From CAWEYO01 sp963813315 (GTDB taxonomy: Bacteria; Pseudomonadota; Alphaproteobacteria; Rhizobiales; Rhizobiaceae), in assembly GCA_963813315.1 (NCBI GenBank), contig CAWEYO010000005.1, forward strand, positions 372,001 through 436,000: 64,000 bases of DNA. Reading direction: 5' to 3'. Every line of letters starts with the position of its first letter. The stretch's first letter is position 1. The translations under genes were made by a program, and so were the position numbers. The notes under the pieces are model-generated. The model was not told the DNA's origin, searched no databases, and saw nothing but the letters and a program-made list of their open reading frames with translations. Positions 43,951 through 52,731 of this stretch are shown here, one piece after another.

Positions 43951-46900
43951 GCCGCTTCCCTCTGCCGCGCCTCGGCGATCAGGGCTTCAAGCTCGTCGTC
44001 GATGGAATTGCGGCGCGAATGCCAAAGCCCGCGCCGGCGCGCGGACGCGAAGCGTTCGGCGATCGCGCGGGCGGCCGCGGGGTTCTCCCTCAGGATGAAC
44101 TCGCGTACCCGCCCGTCGCCGAGATAAGCGTCGTGCACAGCCTCGATAAGCGCAGCCGGGATGGCCTCGGTGGTCTCGGCAAATCCGATCAACCGATCGA
44201 CGGTCTCGGCGAATTCGGCCGCCCCTCGCGGGCCATGCCGCAGCTGACCCTCGATGAAGCGAGAATTGGTTGCACGGGCACGCACGACCCGTCCCACCGC
44301 CTCGGTCAGCGAGCGCGCGCGAGGCCGGGCCGGGTCGGAGGTGTCGAGTGCGATGACGTCCGCGTTGCTGCCCAGGGCTGCGACCGCCGCCGCAAATCCC
44401 CCGATGAAGGCAACATCGGCTGAGCCTTCCAGAAGATCGCGGCCGGGATCGTCTCCGGTGTGGATAAGGAGTTCAGCCTCGGCAATGCGGCCCGCAAAGG
44501 CGCCGGGCGCTGCTTCGCCTTCGCCCTCCGCACCGCCATAGGCGTGCGATGCGGCATCAAGATAGGCGCGACCGAGTTCCTCGCGCGACTGCCAGTCGCC
44601 GGACGCCAGACGGTCCTCCAGCCCGGCGCCATAGGTGCCGGGCGAGGAGCCGAATATCCGCGGCGGAACGCAGCCAAGCGCGCGCGCTTCGGACGCCAGC
44701 GGATTTTCCGACGTCTCCTCGTCGCGCTCGGCGACCGCCTTGGCCGCAGCATGGACAAGCGCAATCTGAGCGGGGAACATGTCGCGGAACAGGCCCGATA
44801 TGCGCCAGGTGACATCAACGCGCGGCCTGCCGATCGCCGCCGCCGGAAGCACCTCGATCGCGGTGACTCGGCCGGTCGCCGCATCCCATTGCGGCCGGCA
44901 GCCCATCAGCACCAGGCCCTGCGCGATTTCCTCGCCGCCGGTGCGAAGACTGGCGCTACCCCACAGATCGATGACCAGCGAGCGGGGCCAGTCGCCGTGA
45001 TCCTGGAGGTAGCGGCGCAGCACTTCGTCAGCGGCGGCGCGGCCAAGCTCGTAGGCAATGGGTGTCGGCATGGTGCGCGGGTCGGCGGTAAAGAGGTTGC
45101 GGCCAGTCGGCAGCACGTCCGCGCGACCACGCAACGGCGCCCCCGAGGGCCCGGCGGCGATGTGGCGGCCATCCAGCGCTTCAATCAGGGCGGCGCGCTC
45201 GCGGGCGGCACTCTCGCGCCGTAGCGGATCGGTTTCGCCGTCCGCCGCCCGGCCATAGACATGCAGGCCATCCTTGATCGCGAAGTCCTTCAAGTCGCAG
45301 AGCCACGCATCGATCCGTTGCAGGGTGGTATCAGCGGCGTCGTCCGACCCGACACCGGCCTCAATCGCAAGGCCGGTTGCGCGCGCCTTTTCTACGATCA
45401 GCTTCGCAAGACGGTCACGGCGGCGGCGATCGAGACCATCGGCCTGGACATATTCGTCAACCAGCCTTTCAAGCACAACCTGGTCTTCGTCCAGCCCTGC
45501 TTCGACCAGCGGCGGCGGCAGATGTCCAAGCGTGACAGCGGCGATGCGGCGTTTGGCCTGCGCCGCTTCGCCGGGATTGCTGACGATGAAGGGATAGACG
45601 ACCGGCAGCGATCCGGTAACGATCTCGGGAAAGCAGTCGCGTGAGAGAGCGACCGTCTTGCCGGGAAGCCATTCCAGAGTGCCGTGCGCCCCGACATGGA
45701 TGATGGCGTGACAGCCAAGCGTCTTCTGTATCCACAAGCCAAACGCGACGAGTGCGTGGTGGGGCGGCAGCGCGGGATCGTGATAGTCCGCCCGGCGGTT
45801 GGCCGAGCGGCCACGATCTGGAGCGAGGGCTACGGCTATATTGCCGAAGGTGGCGGCGCGGAAGCGGAATTCCTTGCGCGGCTGGTGCCCTACGTTGCCC
45901 CCCTCTGTCTTGCCGGACATCTCCCCCTCAAGGGGGGAGATTGGACTTCCTCCAACTCGCTGCTCTTTCTGTAACGCCGAAGATTGGCGAAAGCCGCAAC
46001 TACAGCCAATCTCCCCCCTTGAGGGGGAGATGTCCGGCAGGACAGAGGGGGGTGCGAAGGGGATTTCGGAGGTCGCGAGCTTACCCCACGCGGCGTCGAC
46101 CGAGGCCATTGCCGGCATGGGAACGTCCGCCGCAAACGCAGCATAATCGTCGAACGAAAGCCCCGCATCCCCTTGCTCCAATGCCTTGAGCACATCGAAT
46201 GAACGCTCGGGAATCTTCCCGACCGAATATCCCTCCTGCTTCAGGTCATGCAGCATAGCCAGCACGCTTGCCGGAACGTCGAGCCCAACTGCATAGCCCG
46301 TGCGGCCGGCCGCCGCCGGATAGTCGGGGATCAGGATCGCGAGCTTGCGCTCGGCACGCGGCGTTTGCTGCAGCCGAATGAACTTGGCGACGCGCTCGGC
46401 AAGTTGCGCGACACGATCCGGCTCGGGTTGGTTGACCAGGTTTCGGAAGCCGGGCATGCCGTCGCCCGTACCTTCCGCCTTGAAAGCGATCGCGCCGGCA
46501 TGAATGCGGCCGTCGAGTTCCGGCAACACGACATGCATGGCAAGGTCGGCCGGCGCCAGGCCGCGCTGGTTGCCCGCCCAGGCATCGCGGCGCGTCGTGG
46601 CGACGATCGCCTGCAAGACAGGAACCCCCGCGCGGTCGAAAACGGTACGCTCGCCGGGCTCCGCGCCGCTGGCGAAGGCAGTGGTTGTAACGATCAGGGC
46701 CGGGGATAGCTCCTCGAGAGCGGTCTCGACAAAGGACAGTGAATTGCTGTCCTTGAGGCTCGCAACGAAGATGGGAGCAGCAGCAATCCCCTTTTCCCGG
46801 AGCGCGGCAAAGAGGGCGTCGATCGGCATAACATCGGCGGCGAGCAGCATGGAGCGGTAGAAAAGGAGCGGGACAACCGCCGCGCCTGCGGGACACGCTC

Positions 46901-47480
46901 GCATGATCTCCGCCAGGTCGACCATACCGCTTCCAGGCAGGTAGAAGCCCGCCTTCGGCACTGGCGCGGGCCGCGCAGTCCGCGCTTCGTAGCCGGCCAG
47001 TTGCGCCAGCCTGCCTACCAGTGCGCCCATGTTCGACGGTCCGCCCTCTCGGAAATAGGCGAGCAGGCCGTCCAGTTCGTCGCGGGGAAGGGTCGAATTC
47101 TCGATCAGGCGCTCATCGACATCCCGGCACTCGCCCGGCAGCAGTGCGAGCCGGATACCTCGTTCGCGCGCCAGCGCGGAGAGCCTGTCGCAACCGTAGC
47201 GCCACCATTCGTAGCCGCCCAGCACGCGCACCAGAATGACGCGCGCATGCGCTGCTACGCTGTCGGTCCAGAGATCGACCGACATCGGGTGGCGCAGTTC
47301 GCGCAGAGACGCCAATTGCATCGACGGCAGGTTTGGCGCGTCCGACCGCCAGGCCGCTGCGAGACCGGAGAGGTCACTGTCAGTGAAGGACAACGCCACG
47401 ATATCCGCAGGCGATTGCCTGAGGTCGACCGGCTCGGCCAGATCGTCCAGCGATGCGGATGTGGTGGCCAGAATGTGCAC
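43947..47480 (-). CDS. cobN: Cobaltochelatase subunit CobN, with in-frame palindromic insertion
   Basis: Large ATP-dependent cobalt chelatase subunit of 1177 residues, inserting cobalt into hydrogenobyrinate diamide with CobS and CobT chelatase partners (not in the window). Family landmarks are present: the N-terminal MHILATTSASLDDLAEPVDL, ALAPDRGRSANRRADYHDP, HVGAHGTLEWLPGK with the metal-site region, and YRISGLFRDMFPAQI-like WRISGLFRDMFPAQIALVHA. Residues about 476-528 come from an inverted-repeat element at 45898-46052 that has no counterpart in the family and keeps the frame open. The gene lies between cobW and cobG. Confidence 0.94.
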   Translation of the reverse strand: MHILATTSASLDDLAEPVDLRQSPADIVALSFTDSDLSGLAAAWRSDAPNLPSMQLASLRELRHPMSVDLWTDSVAAHARVILVRVLGGYEWWRYGCDRLSALARERGIRLALLPGECRDVDERLIENSTLPRDELDGLLAYFREGGPSNMGALVGRLAQLAGYEARTARPAPVPKAGFYLPGSGMVDLAEIMRACPAGAAVVPLLFYRSMLLAADVMPIDALFAALREKGIAAAPIFVASLKDSNSLSFVETALEELSPALIVTTTAFASGAEPGERTVFDRAGVPVLQAIVATTRRDAWAGNQRGLAPADLAMHVVLPELDGRIHAGAIAFKAEGTGDGMPGFRNLVNQPEPDRVAQLAERVAKFIRLQQTPRAERKLAILIPDYPAAAGRTGYAVGLDVPASVLAMLHDLKQEGYSVGKIPERSFDVLKALEQGDAGLSFDDYAAFAADVPMPAMASVDAAWGKLATSEIPFAPPSVLPDISPSRGEIGCSCGFRQSSALQKEQRVGGSPISPLEGEMSGKTEGGNVGHQPRKEFRFRAATFGNIAVALAPDRGRSANRRADYHDPALPPHHALVAFGLWIQKTLGCHAIIHVGAHGTLEWLPGKTVALSRDCFPEIVTGSLPVVYPFIVSNPGEAAQAKRRIAAVTLGHLPPPLVEAGLDEDQVVLERLVDEYVQADGLDRRRRDRLAKLIVEKARATGLAIEAGVGSDDAADTTLQRIDAWLCDLKDFAIKDGLHVYGRAADGETDPLRRESAARERAALIEALDGRHIAAGPSGAPLRGRADVLPTGRNLFTADPRTMPTPIAYELGRAAADEVLRRYLQDHGDWPRSLVIDLWGSASLRTGGEEIAQGLVLMGCRPQWDAATGRVTAIEVLPAAAIGRPRVDVTWRISGLFRDMFPAQIALVHAAAKAVAERDEETSENPLASEARALGCVPPRIFGSSPGTYGAGLEDRLASGDWQSREELGRAYLDAASHAYGGAEGEGEAAPGAFAGRIAEAELLIHTGDDPGRDLLEGSADVAFIGGFAAAVAALGSNADVIALDTSDPARPRARSLTEAVGRVVRARATNSRFIEGQLRHGPRGAAEFAETVDRLIGFAETTEAIPAALIEAVHDAYLGDGRVREFILRENPAAARAIAERFASARRRGLWHSRRNSIDDELEALIAEARQREAA
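45898..46052. repeat. Palindromic repeat element inside cobN
   Basis: Two 47-base arms (45898-45944 and 46006-46052) are reverse complements with one mismatch. Each contains GACATCTCCCCCTCAAGGGG followed by GGAGATTGG, itself a smaller palindrome. A 61-base spacer separates them. On the cobN strand the arms read PPSVLPDISPSRGEIG and SPISPLEGEMSGKTEGG, so the insertion adds about 52 residues without a stop. Confidence 0.92.
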
Positions 47481-47493
47481 GCCGGTCCGCCTC

Positions 47494-48531
47494 TCAGCCG
47501 GCCAGGATGCGCTCGACGGCCGGGCGGTCGAGGCCCTTCAGACCGATCACCACGAGCCGGCTCTTGCGGTCTTCGCCAGGCGCCCAGGCGCGATCGAAGT
47601 GATGGCTCACGCGCGGGCCCACCGCCTGCAGGAGCAGCCGCATCGGCTTGCCCTCCACCTCGACGAAGCCCTTCACGCGCAGCACATTCTCGACTTCCGC
47701 CGCTTGCGCCACTTTGCGGGCGAGATCCGCCGGCTCCGCAATTGACGGCAGTTCGATGACGAAACTGTCGAAATCGTCATGCTCATGGTCGAGCATGCCG
47801 TCATGATTGGTCTTGCGGTTCTCGATGTCCTCCTCGACAGCCAGGCCGAGACCAAGCAGCACCGAGGGATCGACCTTGCCCTGGCTTGCGCGGACAACTT
47901 TGACCGCCCGGGAGAGGTGCTTGTCCACCGCGGCGCTGGCGCGCTCTTGCCCGACGGCATCAAGCAGGTCGCTCTTCGACAGGATGATCAGATCGGCGCA
48001 GGCGACCTGATCCTCGAAGACCTCCTCCACCGGGTCGTCATGGCCGAGCAAGTCGTCGGCGGCGCGCTGGCTTTGCAGGGCATCGATGTCGTTTGCCACC
48101 CGGCCCTCCGCGAGAGCCGGGCCATCCACGACGGCCACCACGCTATCGACCGTCACGCGGCTCTTTACCGATGGCCATTGAAATGCCTGAACGAGCGGCT
48201 TTGGCAGCGCGAGACCGGATGTCTCGATCAGTATGTGGTCCACCTTGGGGTTCCGCGAGAGAATCTGATCCAGCGCCGGCACGAAATCGTCGGCGACGGT
48301 GCAGCAGATGCATCCATTGGCCAGTTCGACGACGTTTTCTTCCGGGCAGGTGTCGAAGCCGCATCCTTTGAGGATATCGCCGTCGATACCCACATCGCCG
48401 AACTCGTTGACGATGATGGCGAGACGCTTTCCCTTCGCATTCTGCAGCACGTGGCGGATCAGCGTGGTCTTTCCCGCGCCGAGGAAACCGGTGATCACAG
48501 TGCAGGGAACACGTTCGGACGATGCGCTCAT
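47494..48531 (-). CDS. cobW: Cobalamin-cluster GTPase CobW
   Basis: G3E-family GTPase of 345 residues thought to deliver cobalt to CobN. The P-loop is TGFLGAGKTTLIRHVL. The metal-binding C-x-C-C motif is in NGCICCTVADDF, and the guanine-specificity motif SKSD follows. The C-terminal half contains HDDF and a histidine-rich MLDHEHDDFD stretch, suited to metal binding. It overlaps the DUF1636 gene by 4 bases and precedes cobN by 13. Confidence 0.95.
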   Translation of the reverse strand: MSASSERVPCTVITGFLGAGKTTLIRHVLQNAKGKRLAIIVNEFGDVGIDGDILKGCGFDTCPEENVVELANGCICCTVADDFVPALDQILSRNPKVDHILIETSGLALPKPLVQAFQWPSVKSRVTVDSVVAVVDGPALAEGRVANDIDALQSQRAADDLLGHDDPVEEVFEDQVACADLIILSKSDLLDAVGQERASAAVDKHLSRAVKVVRASQGKVDPSVLLGLGLAVEEDIENRKTNHDGMLDHEHDDFDSFVIELPSIAEPADLARKVAQAAEVENVLRVKGFVEVEGKPMRLLLQAVGPRVSHHFDRAWAPGEDRKSRLVVIGLKGLDRPAVERILAG

Positions 48532-48959
48532 TTTGCTTCCTTCATGAGGTCGATGGGAGGGATACGGGCGACGAGCCCGCGTTTGAGACTATCAGGACGG
48601 CCACGCCACGGGATGAGTCCGTCGGTGGAAACGGCAAAAAGCCTTGCGCCGGCAACAAGGTCGCCGCCGCTGTCGACTGAAAGGTCACCGAACACGTAGC
48701 TCCAGGCGCCGGGCCTCATCATGGCGGCACTGAGGCGGCGCCTGCAGTTGCCGAGGCAGGCAACCCGCAGCACGCAAATGCCGGAACCCTCCGCCGCGCG
48801 CAGCGTATCCATCGCAAGGACCTCGCCGGGGCGCGGAAAGGCGTCGGAACCTGTGTCGTCGCGGCAGGTCTCGCAGACGACAACGGTCACCGCACCCGCC
48901 GCTTCGGGTTGCGGCGTCGGCTTGGCGTTCTGCCAGTCAGGATCGGATTCGACGTCCAC
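48528..48959 (-). CDS. DUF1636 metal-binding protein of the cob operon
   Basis: Thioredoxin-like ferredoxin-type protein of 143 residues with paired cysteines VVVCETCRDD and VACLGNCRRR, consistent with a metal or [2Fe-2S] site. DUF1636 genes are typically found with cobW/cobN in alphaproteobacteria, so a cobalt-handling or redox role is inferred. It is the first gene downstream of the leftward cobalamin riboswitch and starts at GTG. No closer function is known. Confidence 0.8.
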   Translation of the reverse strand: MDVESDPDWQNAKPTPQPEAAGAVTVVVCETCRDDTGSDAFPRPGEVLAMDTLRAAEGSGICVLRVACLGNCRRRLSAAMMRPGAWSYVFGDLSVDSGGDLVAGARLFAVSTDGLIPWRGRPDSLKRGLVARIPPIDLMKEAK

Positions 48960-49084
48960 CCATCACACTCCAAGGCGCTGCGGCCATATTAGGGGTGCAC
49001 GGGGCCGCGCGACCACGGTTGGCCGCGCTGGTCACGTCGGGATGTTCCGGGCCCAGGGCACCCCGCCCGGTTCCGGTGTTCAGC

Positions 49085-49290
49085 TTGACGGCAGGTCTCC
49101 TGGCTCGCGGGTCACCGCCCTCTTCCGCCTTCCCGGGCACCGCCCAGTGGCATTCGGTAGAGGCTCGTCGCTTACAGTTGCGGGGACAGCTGCGGACTGA
49201 AAACCAAGGTTTCGCACCGCATTCCCTCTTCGCCCTTCCCGTTGCCGAGAAAGGACCGTCGGGGGGAAACTACGCGCTGCCACCTTCGCG
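49085..49290 (-). ncRNA. Cobalamin riboswitch, leftward (DUF1636-cobW-cobN operon)
   Basis: On the minus strand the conserved core of an AdoCbl riboswitch is present: GAATGCGGTGCGAAAC, then GTCCCCGCAACTGTAAGC, then GCCACTGGGCGGTGCCCGGG, and the B12 box AGCCAGGAGACCTGC at 49091-49105. It leads the long cob operon and should repress it when B12 is plentiful. Confidence 0.93.
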
Positions 49291-49344
49291 ATGTCAACGC
49301 GGGCAAATTCGGTTTGCCCCCCGGAAAAGTTCGTTTATAGTCGC

Positions 49345-49525
49345 GCCGTCGTCGGTTTTCGAAGAGAATCGAGAGAGGGAATGCGGTTAAGGACCGTAGC
49401 GTTCGAAGCCGCGGCTGCCCCCGCAACTGTGTGCGGTTAGCTCCTCCCCAATGGCCACTGGAGAAATCCGGGAAGGCGGGGAAGGAGTAGTGATCCGCAA
49501 GCCAGGAGACCTGCCGGCGACGGAA
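49345..49525 (+). ncRNA. Cobalamin riboswitch, rightward (cbtB-cbtA-cobU-cobO)
   Basis: Plus-strand core: GAATGCGGTTAAGG, GCCCCCGCAACTGTGTGCGG, GGCCACTGGAGAAATCCGGG, and the B12 box AGCCAGGAGACCTGCC at 49500-49515. It precedes cbtB by about 46 bases. Only about 55 bases separate it from its leftward twin, so the two promoters must be within this short gap. Confidence 0.93.
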
Positions 49526-49570
49526 CGCAATGCCAGGGGCCCTCGGGTGGAGGGTCGAGAGGACAAAACT

Positions 49571-49747
49571 GTGAATACGACTGCCAAAACGCTCAACGCC
49601 GCAACGCCGGCATCTCGCGCCTTCCAGCTTAGCTTGTCGGCTTTGCTCGGCCTCTTCGTGATAGGCTTCGTCGGCTTGTCCCATATGGATATCGCCCACA
49701 ACGCCGCGCACGACTACCGCCACTCGATGGCGTTTCCCTGCCACTGA
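49571..49747 (+). CDS. cbtB: Cobalt transporter subunit CbtB
   Basis: Single-helix protein of 58 residues. The membrane helix is LSLSALLGLFVIGFVGLSH, and the C-terminus HNAAHDYRHSMAFPCH has the histidines and terminal cysteine expected to bind cobalt. The start is GTG 49571; upstream sequence is the riboswitch, so longer starts are excluded. Pairs with cbtA. Confidence 0.9.
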   Translation: MNTTAKTLNAATPASRAFQLSLSALLGLFVIGFVGLSHMDIAHNAAHDYRHSMAFPCH

Positions 49748-49762
49748 CGAAAGCCTGATCCC

Positions 49763-50524
49763 ATGACAATTTTTCGGAACGTCGTGTTCGTCGCGGCGAT
49801 CGCGGGGCTGTTGGCCGGCATCGCCATGACAGTAATGCAGGCTTATGCCACGGTACCGCTGATCCTCAAGGCCGAGACATTCGAGAATGCCCAGGGCGCC
49901 GCTACTCACGACCACGGCGCGGCGCCGACGAATGCCGGCGGCGCTGAAGCCACGGCGCTTGCGGCCCATGCCCACGAAGACGCGGCGGAAGCCTGGGCTC
50001 CCGCCGACGGCTTCGAACGCTTCGCCTATACGGCAGCCGCAAATATCGTGACCGCGATCGGCTTTGCGCTGCTTCTGGTCGCAGCATCGGAAGCCTGCGG
50101 GGGTATCACTGGAGCAAGACAGGGGCTGTTCTGGGGGTTTGCCGGCTTTGCCGTGTTCACGCTTGCGCCCGGCCTTGGCCTGCCGCCCGAACTGCCGGCG
50201 ATGCCGGCAGCCGATCTTGTGGCGCGGCAGGTCTGGTGGGTCGGCACCGTTGGCGCCACCGCGGCCGGGCTGGCACTGATCGCTTTCCGCACTTCGACCC
50301 TGCCCGCAGTGCTCGGCGTTGCGCTGATCGTCGCCCCGCACGTTGTCGGGGCGCCGCAGCCCGAAAGCCACGAATCGCCGATACCGGCCGACTTGCATCA
50401 TCAGTTCGTGGTGGCCGTCACTGTTACCAACCTGATTTTCTGGGTCGTGCTTGGAGGCATTTCCGGATTGGTCCGGCGCCGCTTCATGGGCTCCGAACCA
50501 GGACTGCAGCGTCGCCTTGCGTGA
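49763..50524 (+). CDS. cbtA: Cobalt transporter subunit CbtA
   Basis: Membrane protein of 253 residues with about five helices, the first being VVFVAAIAGLLAGIAMTVMQ. A histidine-rich loop (THDHGAAPTNAGG, AAHAHEDAAEAW) after helix 1 suits metal capture. It is the B12-controlled cobalt importer family, which was predicted from riboswitch association. It lies 15 bases after cbtB. Confidence 0.9.
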   Translation: MTIFRNVVFVAAIAGLLAGIAMTVMQAYATVPLILKAETFENAQGAATHDHGAAPTNAGGAEATALAAHAHEDAAEAWAPADGFERFAYTAAANIVTAIGFALLLVAASEACGGITGARQGLFWGFAGFAVFTLAPGLGLPPELPAMPAADLVARQVWWVGTVGATAAGLALIAFRTSTLPAVLGVALIVAPHVVGAPQPESHESPIPADLHHQFVVAVTVTNLIFWVVLGGISGLVRRRFMGSEPGLQRRLA

Positions 50525-51032
50525 GAACCGCAGGCTGACTTTTCTGCTCGGCGGCGCTCGATCCGGCAAGAGCGCCCACGCCGAAGCGCTGATGACGCAA
50601 TTCGCCGCGCCCTGGATCTACATCGCCACGGCGCAATCCTTCGACGACGAGATGGGCGAACGCATTGCGGCGCATCAGGCCCGGCGCGGCAGCGGCTGGG
50701 AAACGATCGAGGCACCGCATGATCTCACCGGTGCGCTGGAGGCGGTTCCGGACGGCCGGCCCGTGTTGGTCGATTGCCTGACGCTCTGGCTGACCAACCG
50801 GATGCTGGCCGAGGCAAAACTCGATACCGAATGCGAGAGGCTGGAGCGGATATTGTCGGCGCCGCGTGGACCATGGTTCGCAGTCAGCAACGAAGTCGGG
50901 CTTGGCATCGTGCCCGACAATCCTCTGGCAAGGCGCTTCCGCGACGCGGCGGGGCACCTGAACCAGCGCCTTGCCGCGCGGGCGGATCGGGTGTTGCTCG
51001 TTGTCGCCGGATTACCAATTGAGGTGAAATGA
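50517..51032 (+). CDS. cobU: Adenosylcobinamide kinase/guanylyltransferase CobU (CobP)
   Basis: Bifunctional enzyme of about 171 residues. The P-loop is LLGGARSGKSAHAEAL; VDCLTLWLTNRML and FAVSNEVGLGIVPDNPLARRFRDAAG are diagnostic. A TTG at 50517 just before RENRRLTFLL is chosen because it gives the usual short N-terminus and an 8-base overlap with cbtA; ATG and GTG options give longer, unrelated N-termini. Followed by cobO. Confidence 0.92.
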   Translation: MRENRRLTFLLGGARSGKSAHAEALMTQFAAPWIYIATAQSFDDEMGERIAAHQARRGSGWETIEAPHDLTGALEAVPDGRPVLVDCLTLWLTNRMLAEAKLDTECERLERILSAPRGPWFAVSNEVGLGIVPDNPLARRFRDAAGHLNQRLAARADRVLLVVAGLPIEVK

Positions 51033-51033
51033 C

Positions 51034-51648
51034 ATGCAGCCCATCGACGATAAGGAGACCGAACGCCACCGTGCCAAGATGGCGAAGCGCAAGGCCGTGC
51101 AGGACGCGGAGGTCGCCGAAAAGACCATCGAAAAGGGATTGCTGATCGTCAATACCGGGCCGGGCAAGGGCAAGACAACCGCTGCTTTTGGGCTGGCGCT
51201 GCGCATGCTGGGCCATGGCAGGAAAATCGGCGTCGTGCAATTCATCAAGGGCGCCTGGCATACCGGTGAGAAGGACGCTTTCGCGGCGTTCGGCGACAAG
51301 GTCGTGTGGCATACGATGGGCGAAGGCTTCACGTGGGAAACGCAGGATCTGGCGCGTGACATTGCCGCCGCCGAGCGCGCCTGGGCGACGGCGCTCGACC
51401 TGATGGCCGATGCCTCGATCAGCCTGCTTGTTCTCGATGAGCTCAACATCGCACTGCGCTACGGCTACCTCGACATTGGCGCGGTCGTCACCGCGCTGAA
51501 GCAACGTCGCGGCGATGTCCATGTCATCGTGACCGGCCGCAACGCCAAGGCGGAATTGATCGAGGCCGCGGATCTCGTCACCGAGATGACGGCGGTCAAG
51601 CATCACTTTTCGGCGGGCGTAAAGGCGCAGCAGGGCATCGAGTTTTAG
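51034..51648 (+). CDS. cobO: Cob(I)yrinic acid a,c-diamide adenosyltransferase CobO
   Basis: CobA/CobO-type corrinoid adenosyltransferase of 204 residues. The P-loop is LLIVNTGPGKGKTTAAFG. GVVQFIKGAWHTGEK and the Walker B segment LLVLDELNIALRYGYL are conserved. It starts one base after the cobU stop. It attaches the 5'-deoxyadenosyl ligand after cobalt insertion and reduction. Confidence 0.95.
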   Translation: MQPIDDKETERHRAKMAKRKAVQDAEVAEKTIEKGLLIVNTGPGKGKTTAAFGLALRMLGHGRKIGVVQFIKGAWHTGEKDAFAAFGDKVVWHTMGEGFTWETQDLARDIAAAERAWATALDLMADASISLLVLDELNIALRYGYLDIGAVVTALKQRRGDVHVIVTGRNAKAELIEAADLVTEMTAVKHHFSAGVKAQQGIEF

Positions 51649-51750
51649 GCATCGGACCCGAAGTGGGAACCGGTTTCGGGGAAAATCCGATGCTCAAACA
51701 AAGAGATAGAGCGGCAGCACTAATTCCATCGGTGCGTCCGCCGCTCTAAC
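51649..51750. repeat. Dispersed repeat family A, copy 3
   Basis: Reverse-orientation copy between the convergent cobO and cbiB: ATCGGACCCGAAGTGGGAAC, TTTCGGGGAAAATCCGATGC, then AAAGAGATAGAGCGGCAGCA. Because cobO and cbiB converge here, it could act as a bidirectional terminator, but there is no clear U tract. Confidence 0.8.
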
Positions 51751-51771
51751 GCGATCAACCCAAGGCTGGTG

Positions 51772-52731
51772 TCAGAACATGAGCGCCGCAAGGCCGAGAT
51801 GAGCGATCAACAACAAGTCGGCCGCACGATAGAGCTTGAGTGCCGCTCGGATGTCGTGCGCGGTTGCCTCGCGCCGGCCGCCCTCGCCCATGATCGCGTC
51901 AGGGACAGTCACACCGTCATATGTACGAGGGCCCGCCAGCGCAAGCCGGAGCGCGCCGGCCATCGCCGCTTCGGGCCAGCCGGCATTCGGCGAGCGGTGC
52001 TTGCCCGCGTCGCGCCACATGGCACGCCATGCGCTTCCGGGCGAGGCGCCGGGCACAAAAAACGCCGCGTAGACAATCAGCAGTGCCGTCAGCCGCGAAG
52101 CTGGAAGATTGATCAGATCGTCGAAGCGTGCCGACGCCCAGCCGAAATGATCGTATTTTTCGGTTCGGTGGCCGATCATGCTGTCGGCGGTGTTGACCGC
52201 CTTGTATACCGCGCCGCCCGCCAGCCCGCCGACGCTCAGCCAGAAAGCCGGGGCCACGATGCCGTCGGAGAAATTTTCGGCCAGGCTTTCGATAGCGGCC
52301 CTGGATATTCCCGCTTCGTCGAGCCGGTCGGGATCGCGGCCGACGATGCGCGAGACCGCGATCCGGCCGGCCGGAACTCCGCCGCTTTCGAGCGCATCCG
52401 CGACGGCGGCGACATGTTCGGCGAGGCTTCGCTGCGCAAGGAGACTGCTGGCAAGTGCTGCAGTCAGCAGGATGCCGAACGGGACGAGAGAGAATGCACC
52501 GGTCGCGACAAGGGCGACGGCAGCCGCGACAGCAATGAGAATGGCGAGCGCCAGAACGCCTGCATTCCGTCGCGTGCCGGCAGAATAACCCGGCTTGTTG
52601 AGCGCTAGATCGAGCCGGGAGACAAGGCTGCCGATCCAGATCACCGGATGGCCGATTGCCTTTAGCAGCGGCTCGGGATAGCCGGTGAAACGTTCGATGA
52701 GCAGCGCGAGAAAGGCAAGCGGGACTGACAT
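51772..52731 (-). CDS. cbiB: Adenosylcobinamide-phosphate synthase CbiB (CobD)
   Basis: Membrane enzyme of 319 residues that attaches aminopropanol (phosphate) to adenosylcobyric acid. Several helices are predicted, for example LALAILIAVAAAVALVATGA. ESLAENFSDGIVAPAFW is the family signature. In the old rhizobial nomenclature this is cobD. Its ATG shares CATG with the divergent decarboxylase gene. Confidence 0.94.
   Translation of the reverse strand: MSVPLAFLALLIERFTGYPEPLLKAIGHPVIWIGSLVSRLDLALNKPGYSAGTRRNAGVLALAILIAVAAAVALVATGAFSLVPFGILLTAALASSLLAQRSLAEHVAAVADALESGGVPAGRIAVSRIVGRDPDRLDEAGISRAAIESLAENFSDGIVAPAFWLSVGGLAGGAVYKAVNTADSMIGHRTEKYDHFGWASARFDDLINLPASRLTALLIVYAAFFVPGASPGSAWRAMWRDAGKHRSPNAGWPEAAMAGALRLALAGPRTYDGVTVPDAIMGEGGRREATAHDIRAALKLYRAADLLLIAHLGLAALMF

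Noticed and set aside
45684..46189. Small plus-strand genes over the cobN insertion
   Set aside because: They are made of the inverted-repeat arms and antisense cobN sequence, with no ribosome site or similarity.
49172..50569. Minus-strand frame of 465 codons across the riboswitches, cbtB and cbtA
   Set aside because: It runs through two structured riboswitches and opposite cbtA, and its composition is typical of an antisense shadow.
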